DNA of 52,650 nt, taken from assembly GCA_025800285.1 (NCBI GenBank), contig JAOXRX010000037.1:1-52650 (forward strand), written 5' to 3'. Shown here one piece after another: positions 48,871-52,650 of this stretch. Both the position numbers and the translations under genes were made by a program. This DNA is from Alphaproteobacteria bacterium (GTDB taxonomy: Bacteria; Pseudomonadota; Alphaproteobacteria; JAOXRX01). The first letter of the stretch is position 1. Each line of letters opens with the position of its first letter. The notes under the pieces were generated by a model, which worked only from the letters and a program-made list of their open reading frames with translations, ran no database searches and was not told the DNA's origin.

Positions 48871-51132
48871 TTACTTAGCTAAAACTTCTCTTCTTCCAGT
48901 TCTGTTAGCTGGGGATATAACTCCTTGAGCTTCCATCTCTTCAACAATTTTAGCAGCTCTATTATAACCAATACTTAGTTTTCTTTGAACATAACTAATT
49001 GAAGCCTTTTGATCTTCTATAACTATTTGCACAGCTCTATCATAAAGAGCATCAACCGCAGAAGTATTACCACCTATTGCTCCAGCACCAAAATAGCTAA
49101 TATCTTCGTTCTCATCATCTTTTGTAACAGAGTCAATATAATTAGGATCACTTTTATCTTTTAGAAATTTAACAACTCTTTCTACTTCTTTATCTCCAAC
49201 AAAAGGGCCATGGACTCTTTTTGCTTTTCGTCCAGATTCCATATATAGCATATCACCCATACCTAACAATTGCTCTGCACCACCTTCTCCTAGAATTGTT
49301 CTACTATCAATTTTAGAAGACACCGCAAAAGATATTCTTGATGGGAAGTTTGCTTTAATTGTTCCTGTTACAACATCAACAGAAGGTCTTTGAGTAGCCA
49401 TAATCATATGAATTCCAGCAGCCCTTGCCATTTGTGCCAATCTTTGGATACAAGCATCTATCTCTTTACCTGCAACCATCATTAAGTCCGCAAATTCATC
49501 AACTATAATTACTATATAAGGCAACTCTTTAAGCTCAATTGGCTGTCTTTCAAATACAGGCTTACCTGTTTCACTATCAAATCCTGTCTGAATTTCATTT
49601 GTGATAACCTCACCTCTATCTATGGCCTCTTTTATTCTCTTATTATAGCCCTCTAGATTTCTTACTCCAAGTTTAGACATAGCTCTATATCTATCTTCCA
49701 TTTCATGAACGGCCCATTTCAAAGCAACCACCGCTTTTTTAGAATCCGTAACAACAGGAGTTAACAAATGAGGAATATCATCATAAACAGATAATTCTAA
49801 CATTTTTGGATCAACCATTATTAAACGGCATTTTTCAGGAGGCATTTTATATATCAAAGATAATATCATTGTATTTACAGCCACTGATTTACCAGAACCA
49901 GTTGTACCCGCAACAAGCAAGTGAGGCATTTTTGCCAAATCCCCTAGAATTAAAGAACCACTAATGTCTTTACCCAAGATTAAAGGTAGTTTCATTTTTG
50001 CAGTTTCATATTTATGAGAAGAAACCAGCTCTTTTAAGTAAACGGTTTCTCTATTGTCATTTGGTATTTCAATACCTATAACATTTCTACCAGGTATTAA
50101 TGCAACTCTCACAGATATTGCACTCATTTTTAGAGCGACATCATCTGCCAAAGCAATAACTCTCGATGCTTTTATTCCCGCCGCTGGTTCCAATTCATAA
50201 AGAGTAACAACAGGACCAGGCTTAATATCAACTATTTCACCTTTAACACCATAGTCATTTAATATTTGCATAAGAACAGAAGCATTATTTTGCAATGACT
50301 CCACAGGAACATCTAGATGTTTATTTGCATTCTTAGGCATATCCAACAAAGATATAGGAGGAATAATATCCATATCTTTTAAAGACATTTCAAAGTTAAG
50401 AGATGGCTTTTTCTCAGCATCTTCTTTTTTACCCTTTTTAACTTTTGGAGCAGCTTTAGCAACTCTAGGTTTTGATTTCTTCTTAGTTGGAGCAACTGGC
50501 TTCTTCTTTTTAAAAATAACTTTTGCCATAGCTAGCAAAAAAGGTTTAAGCATAGCAAGGATTGCATCCCCCAGTAAGATAATATGCTTATAAACCATTT
50601 TAAAGAAAGCATAGTATTCTGATGGAGTGAAGCCGACAGCTACTAATACAAAAATGAATGATAGAACTCCTGCAATATAAGATATTATCATTTGAGGGAA
50701 TCCATTCATTGCATCAGATATTTCACTTAAAGCACTAGCACCTAAAAAACCTCCCACTAAATCATAGTTATAAAAAGCAGGTATTTTAGCGATTGATACT
50801 GATAAGAAAATAGCAGATAGCATAAAACAAATAAATTTTGTTTTTAGAAATGATACTCTTTTATGTTTATAAAACTTATAAGCAAGAGCAGATAAAAACA
50901 CTGGAATTAAGAATGCTGAAAGGCCTATAGATACTATAAAAAAATCTGAGATATAAGAGCCAAACACTCCTAAAAGATTATTTACCTTATCAGCTCCTAC
51001 AGAGTTTATTGATGGATCTTTTGCACTATATGTTAAAAACGATACTATCAAGCAAAGAGAAAACAACCACCCCACATAAGCAGTTATTTTTGTTAATAAA
51101 TTATATAAATTTTCTTTATTTTTCTTTTTCAT
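48871..51132 (-). CDS. ftsK: DNA translocase FtsK
   Basis: 753 residues. Four to five membrane helices (about 10-200), a Lys/Ala/Pro-rich linker (about 205-240), alpha/beta motor with Walker A VAGTTGSGKSVAVNTM (about 415) and Walker B IVIIVDEFADLMMVAG (about 540), the QRPSVDVVTG motif, and the winged-helix gamma domain (last 65 residues, ISYVQRKLSIGYNRAAKIVEEME) that reads KOPS-like sites. It couples chromosome dimer resolution to division. AT-rich single-gene unit; the linker is short compared with E. coli. Confidence 0.97.
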   Translation of the reverse strand: MKKKNKENLYNLLTKITAYVGWLFSLCLIVSFLTYSAKDPSINSVGADKVNNLLGVFGSYISDFFIVSIGLSAFLIPVFLSALAYKFYKHKRVSFLKTKFICFMLSAIFLSVSIAKIPAFYNYDLVGGFLGASALSEISDAMNGFPQMIISYIAGVLSFIFVLVAVGFTPSEYYAFFKMVYKHIILLGDAILAMLKPFLLAMAKVIFKKKKPVAPTKKKSKPRVAKAAPKVKKGKKEDAEKKPSLNFEMSLKDMDIIPPISLLDMPKNANKHLDVPVESLQNNASVLMQILNDYGVKGEIVDIKPGPVVTLYELEPAAGIKASRVIALADDVALKMSAISVRVALIPGRNVIGIEIPNDNRETVYLKELVSSHKYETAKMKLPLILGKDISGSLILGDLAKMPHLLVAGTTGSGKSVAVNTMILSLIYKMPPEKCRLIMVDPKMLELSVYDDIPHLLTPVVTDSKKAVVALKWAVHEMEDRYRAMSKLGVRNLEGYNKRIKEAIDRGEVITNEIQTGFDSETGKPVFERQPIELKELPYIVIIVDEFADLMMVAGKEIDACIQRLAQMARAAGIHMIMATQRPSVDVVTGTIKANFPSRISFAVSSKIDSRTILGEGGAEQLLGMGDMLYMESGRKAKRVHGPFVGDKEVERVVKFLKDKSDPNYIDSVTKDDENEDISYFGAGAIGGNTSAVDALYDRAVQIVIEDQKASISYVQRKLSIGYNRAAKIVEEMEAQGVISPANRTGRREVLAK

Positions 51133-51219
51133 GCTTATGTATTATAAACAAAGAAAAAAAAATAGCAATATTTTTATTTTTGTGTTAGCCTTTGAAAAAA
51201 TATTTAAAGGAGAGGTATT

Positions 51220-52443
51220 ATGCATATATTTTTATCAATAATATTAGGGGCTATTTTAGGAGCTTTTATAATATATGTAACAAAACAATCACAACTATCT
51301 AAGCTAAAAGAAAATAATATAAAGCTAAAACTGGAGAAAAAACAAGCAGAAGAAAACCTAAAGTCTTTAAAAGAGAATAAAGAGGAAATGTCCAACTCTT
51401 TTAAGGCAATGAGTCAAGATGTTTTGCACTCTAACAACAAAGCCTTTTTAGACCTAGCTAAAGAAACTCTTTCTAGCTTTAATAAAGATGCCTCTGTTGA
51501 TTTAGAAAAAAGACAAAAAAGCATAGAAAATTTATTAAACCCTGTTCATGAATCTCTAGTAAAGTTTGATAAACAAATTAGAGATATTGAAAAAGAAAGA
51601 CACGGAGCATATGAAGCATTATCTCAAAATATAAAACACTTACATCAAGAAACAAACTTTCTATTAAATGCTCTAAAAGCACCTAAAGCAAAAGGGCAAT
51701 GGGGAGAGATGCAATTAAAAAGAGTTGTAGAACTAGCTGGCATGGTTGACTATGTTGACTTCAAAGAGCAAACTTTTATAAATTCTGAAGAAGGTCGTCA
51801 ATTCCCTGATGTAATAGTAAATTTACCAGGAGATAAAGTTATTGTTATTGATGCAAAAACTCCTCTTGAGTCTTATATGGATGCGATGAATTGCGATGAA
51901 GAAAACAAAAAAGAAGCTCTTCTTCATAATCATGCTAAAGTTGTTAGAGAGCACATGAAAGATTTGGGTAAAAAATCTTACTGGTCAAAACTAGATAACA
52001 CTCCAGAGTTTGTAGTGATGTTCTTACCAGATGAAAACTTTTTCTCTATGGCTCTACAACAAGATCCTAGTCTTATCGAAACAGGCACTTCAATGAATGT
52101 TGTTCTTGCAACTCCTACCACACTAATTGCTCTTTTAAAAGCTGTGGCTTATGGCTGGAGACAAGAAGCTCTAGCTAATAATGCTAGAGAGATATCTAAA
52201 CTAGGTGAGGATTTATTTGAAAGACTCTCTGTGTATTCAAACCACATGACAAAAATAGGGAAAGGCCTAAACTCTGCCGTAGATAATTACAATAAAGCTG
52301 TTGGCTCTTTAGAAAGAAAAGTGTTTCCAGCAGCAAGAAGATTTAAAGGTCTAGGAATAGGAAACATCGATAAAAACATCAATATTATAGAAAGCATTGA
52401 TACTCAAGCAAAATCATTAACAATAAACGAAGGGAAAGAATAA
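51220..52443 (+). CDS. rmuC: DNA recombination protein RmuC
   Basis: 407 residues after an AAAGGAGAGG site. One N-terminal membrane helix (about 1-20, IFLSIILGAILGAFIIYV), a coiled coil (about 25-130), then the RmuC domain with LKAPKAKGQWGEMQLKRVVELAGM (about 148-172), FPDVIVNLPGDKVIVIDAKTPLESY (restriction-endonuclease-like Asp/Lys, about 205) and ATPTTLIALLKAVAYGWRQE. It limits inversions at short repeats and may be a nuclease. Its ATG-stop spacing (3 bases) couples it to the next membrane protein gene. Confidence 0.94.
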   Translation: MHIFLSIILGAILGAFIIYVTKQSQLSKLKENNIKLKLEKKQAEENLKSLKENKEEMSNSFKAMSQDVLHSNNKAFLDLAKETLSSFNKDASVDLEKRQKSIENLLNPVHESLVKFDKQIRDIEKERHGAYEALSQNIKHLHQETNFLLNALKAPKAKGQWGEMQLKRVVELAGMVDYVDFKEQTFINSEEGRQFPDVIVNLPGDKVIVIDAKTPLESYMDAMNCDEENKKEALLHNHAKVVREHMKDLGKKSYWSKLDNTPEFVVMFLPDENFFSMALQQDPSLIETGTSMNVVLATPTTLIALLKAVAYGWRQEALANNAREISKLGEDLFERLSVYSNHMTKIGKGLNSAVDNYNKAVGSLERKVFPAARRFKGLGIGNIDKNINIIESIDTQAKSLTINEGKE

Positions 52444-52446
52444 AAA

Positions 52447-52650
52447 ATGTTAGGAATATTCTTATCAATTTTATTATCATTTGTTCAAACAGTAAGTGCA
52501 ATGCTGACTCAGCAATTCAAAGCAGGTCCAGATGTTCTCGCAATTTATAGGGGGCTAGGGCTAGCTATTATAATCATGCCTTTTTTAATATTCATACCTC
52601 ATCCAACATCTTTAATGTTTTATGCATTAGCTCTTTGCAACGGAATAATT
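52447..52650 (+). CDS. Multi-span membrane protein, partial (possibly DMT/EamA-type transporter)
   Basis: 68 codons before the window edge. ATG 52447 follows rmuC by 3 bases, with GAAGGGAAAG as ribosome site. Two hydrophobic helices and the start of a third are visible (LGIFLSILLSFVQTVSAML, LGLAIIIMPFLIFI, FYALALCNGII), linked by a short loop with Y-R-G-L. The size and spacing of helices resemble drug/metabolite transporters, but no diagnostic motif is seen in this part. Confidence 0.6.
   Translation, partial: MLGIFLSILLSFVQTVSAMLTQQFKAGPDVLAIYRGLGLAIIIMPFLIFIPHPTSLMFYALALCNGII

Overview
The window is AT-rich (roughly one third G+C by eye), densely coded, and mostly one long run of minus-strand housekeeping operons. 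Gene content points to an alphaproteobacterium. The evidence is the order rseP-bamA-skp-lpxD-fabZ, an rpsM-rpsK-rpoA-rplQ cluster, hfq beside small DUF465-like and RHH_4-like proteins, a LolA/BamA/BamB/LPS (kdsB, lpxD) Gram-negative envelope set, rpe next to a heparinase II/III-like gene, and one CtrA-type TTAA-N7-TTAAC site. Low G+C, short intergenic gaps and large GLUG-repeat surface proteins suit an uncultured, possibly host- or gut-associated lineage. That placement is inference; there is no rRNA here to settle it.

Layout. 1-5.3 kb: the cut-off start of a secreted surface protein, rluB, three related Cys-cluster (zinc-ribbon-like) genes on the plus strand, a decayed duplicate of the queA 3' end, queA and rpmB. 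5.3-8.9 kb: aspS behind a T-box-like leader, then a two-gene phage-capsid-like module facing it. 8.9-13.7 kb: rbfA-def, then a two-acyltransferase plus deacylase operon behind a leader peptide and terminator, then tgt. 13.8-17.4 kb: a REP-like hairpin repeat, a pilin-like pair, an orphan YejF-type double ATPase, and a second phage-like module (small structural-type protein plus SleB-type hydrolase). 17.4-29.7 kb: bamB, a YfgM-like protein, hfq cluster, mgtC-like gene, an unknown exported protein, lolA, cvpA, radA, kdsB, heparinase-like, rpe, ruvB. 29.8-34 kb: a 1,250-residue GLUG-repeat protein and a second REP-like copy. 34-39.5 kb: fabZ, lpxD, skp, bamA, rseP. 39.7-44 kb: an unknown, an ASCH protein, a BPL_N-like protein, metG and a histidine phosphatase. 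44-52.6 kb: the alpha ribosomal operon, an unknown small gene, comM, ftsK, rmuC and the start of a membrane protein.

The most unusual features are regulatory. The aspS leader carries a textbook T-box antiterminator, TGGCACC bulge included, which would pair with a tRNA having G73 as tRNA-Asp does; T-boxes are essentially Gram-positive elements. At three other loci a good sigma70-type promoter is followed by an intrinsic terminator before the first gene: the acyltransferase operon (with an 18-codon Lys/Arg-rich leader ORF), the SleB module and the capsid module. The two phage-like modules lie apart among housekeeping genes, without integrase, terminase or portal genes, so they look domesticated or like parts of a dispersed particle system. 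No tRNA, rRNA or CRISPR array was recognised.
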